This document shows, in pieces, positions 62,201 through 64,000 of a DNA stretch of 64,000 nucleotides. Position 1 is the stretch's first letter; every line of letters starts with the position of its first letter. The translations under genes were made by a program, and so were the position numbers. Location: positions 31,100,061 through 31,164,060 of the forward strand of contig CM019217.1 in the NCBI GenBank assembly GCA_009741485.1, in the 5' to 3' direction. Source of the stretch: Malurus cyaneus samueli. Lineage: Eukaryota; Chordata; Aves; Passeriformes; Maluridae. Below the pieces are notes generated by a model that made no database searches, was not told where the DNA came from, and was given only the letters and a program-made list of their open reading frames with translations.

Positions 62201-64000
62201 CTTCAGAGTTTTCTGTTGCCGGTTTAGCCGGAGGTGGTGTAAACCCCATGCCCAGAACTGTTGATGGAGTGTACCTGTCTCCTAGAGATACCTTGTGTAT
62301 CAATTACTGTTCTGAAAATAGGTACTGAGCTGTAATTTTCACATTTCTATCTGGAGCACTTCACTCATGATCTCCACCAAAACTAAGTGCAATATTGCAA
62401 TTAGAGTAGAAGCAGGCATAAGAAGAGGGAAAAAGTCACAGCTTTGCTTTACTCAGATGCATCTGTGCCATTCTTTATGCACCTTTTCCAGAACTCAGAT
62501 TACTCAGAATCCTGTTTTAAAACACAACCTCATCTGGAAGCAATTGGCATTGCTGTTGATATTAATTTCAAATGAATTTAGGGCAAGTGATTCAATTTTG
62601 ATGCCACTTGACCTAAATCTCAATAGAATCCATAAAACACAAAAAAATTCTTAAATACCCTGAAAAAGTTACAATTTATTTACTTTTATAATTCACCAGT
62701 TATTTGGCTTTTTCAATGTTCTTAATACAACATTTTCATTACTAACTGCAAAACTAATGTGCAAAACATGCACTTATATGTTCTTTAGGAGCAAGAAAAA
62801 GGAAGCTATAATTCATAGAGTAGATATAGCTGCTTCTAGTCAGCAGATGTAAGAGGGCCATTTTGATGTACCTTTTTGAGAAAGGTTTGTTAACTTTGAT
62901 ACAAAACCAGTCAAAAGTGTAGACTTCTGAAAAAAACATTCTCAGGAAAAATATGTCTATGGTTCCATTGATCCTACTAAAACTTAAATGTAATGCCTGG
63001 AAGAGTCACACTGTTTTTTTTTTTTTTTAACTGAGGACTATACAAACTCCATTTTTAGATTGTTTATTAAATTTAATTATTTGCCATTTCTCAAAAATGA
63101 AATGTCATCTGATGTTTCATCAGCAAATTAATTTTTTTCTGCTAAAAACCTCATTTTTTCATTATTTAAACTATTCCCATCCAACAACAACAAATTAATG
63201 GTGAAACACTTAATGTGACCCCCTAGAACTAGGACTTATTTAGAAATTCAGGAGTTTTCAGTTGTTATATGTTGTTTGGTATAACTGACAATACCTTCTC
63301 ACATCTAAATTTCACAGTTTTCCAGCTCAGATGAAAAGCTTCTGTCAAATTTGCCTTGCAGACATTTCAACTCAGACTTAACTTTTGTTTGTTTGCAATG
63401 TTCACATTCTTACTGGGAAGGAAAACAAGGTGTAGGAAAACAAAGCTGCCATAAAACTTTTATGCAACATGTTTTTTTAGGGTGATTTCTCCTGACCTCC
63501 TGTATGCAAATAAGGCAATTACAAATTTATAATGTAAATGTAAATATGAACAATAGGACAATCTTTGACAATGATCAAACAAGTCCTCTTCAATGGTAGA
63601 AATCAGAAGATAATGAACTTACAAAACTTTCAGTCCTTCGCCTTCACAAGTTAGCTGAGGGGATTTCTTCAGCAAAAAAAAATGAACATGTAAAACAAAA
63701 ATCTGTGGAAATGCTAGAAAAATCTCTCCTGAGGATTCTGAATGAGTGACATAGACTCACAGAAGGATTTTCTAAACACTGCACTCTCTCATGACTCTGT
63801 GAGTTCTATATTTCTTGGCCAAGACTCTTCTCTTCCCTGGCACATTCTCTAATGAGAATATTACATTAAAAAATCCAACTGCCAATTCAGAGGGAAATAC
63901 ATATTACTTAAACAATTGGAGTATCTGGAGAAGGTTGGTGATGAGACTCTAGCCTGGTGGAAGAACACAAGAGAAGAACAAGGAACCTGAGAATTTAATT

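Larger units (their letters stand above)
52162..64000. other. Unique AT-rich non-coding DNA with simple repeats
   Basis: Nearly 12 kb with no supported gene. A GC-richer stretch at about 52,915-53,175 ends in a GTGAATAAAG polyadenylation-like motif and could be an unrecognised LTR end. Other structure is a 28-bp tandem duplication at 55,948-56,003, 37 T at 56,669-56,705, and a CT/T-G tract at 59,148-59,260. A 134-codon plus-strand open frame at 55,132-55,536 and a pair of overlapping frames near 60,841-61,096 show no known domain and are not called as genes. Confidence 0.5.

Overview
The window looks like AT-rich, gene-poor vertebrate nuclear DNA, almost certainly from a bird and probably a songbird-like lineage. 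The main evidence is the repeat content: several CR1 non-LTR retrotransposon copies, all cut short at the 5' end and recognisable by eye, and solo endogenous-retrovirus LTRs of types common in bird genomes. One LTR opens with the familiar avian TGTCCTGGTTTCAGCTGGG-type terminus. The species call is inference; the repeat calls rest on motifs seen in the sequence. I found no bacterial or phage gene organisation, CRISPR array, tRNA or rRNA.

No host protein-coding gene can be supported. The longest open frames are about 200-240 codons. They lie in GC-rich repeat DNA, often overlap on both strands, and match no family I recognise. The window could be intergenic or sit inside a very large intron; the sequence alone does not decide.

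Layout: 1-2.6 kb unique AT-rich DNA; 2.61-3.32 kb a complete solo LTR ('family A', minus strand) with a perfect 5-bp target duplication; 3.3-10.4 kb unique DNA with small palindromes; 10.43-10.71 kb a CR1 3' end; 12.78-14.04 kb a CR1 copy with most of its reverse transcriptase deleted; 17.14-17.36 kb an ERVL-type LTR remnant (minus) ending in an (ACT)n microsatellite; 17.4-28.8 kb mostly unique DNA with poly(A) tracts and an unexplained GC-rich patch at 26.5-27.1 kb; 28.79-30.58 kb a second family-A LTR (minus) carrying a nested LTR-like insertion of about 964 bp (plus); 32.36-33.54 kb a CR1 copy (minus) with an internal deletion; 33.6-43.7 kb unique DNA with a three-copy minisatellite and A-rich tracts; 43.67-44.29 kb a solo ERVL-type LTR (plus); 51.01-52.14 kb an old CR1 (minus) split by a younger plus-strand CR1; 52.2-64 kb unique DNA with poly(T), T/G-rich tracts and a short tandem duplication.

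There is no pathway or operon here: the window records layered retrotransposition and later decay. The best-supported unusual observations are two nested insertions whose empty target site can be read from the sequence (28.8-30.6 kb and 51.0-52.1 kb) and a microsatellite that appears to have grown from the end of an LTR remnant. I did not find a convincing undescribed biological system.
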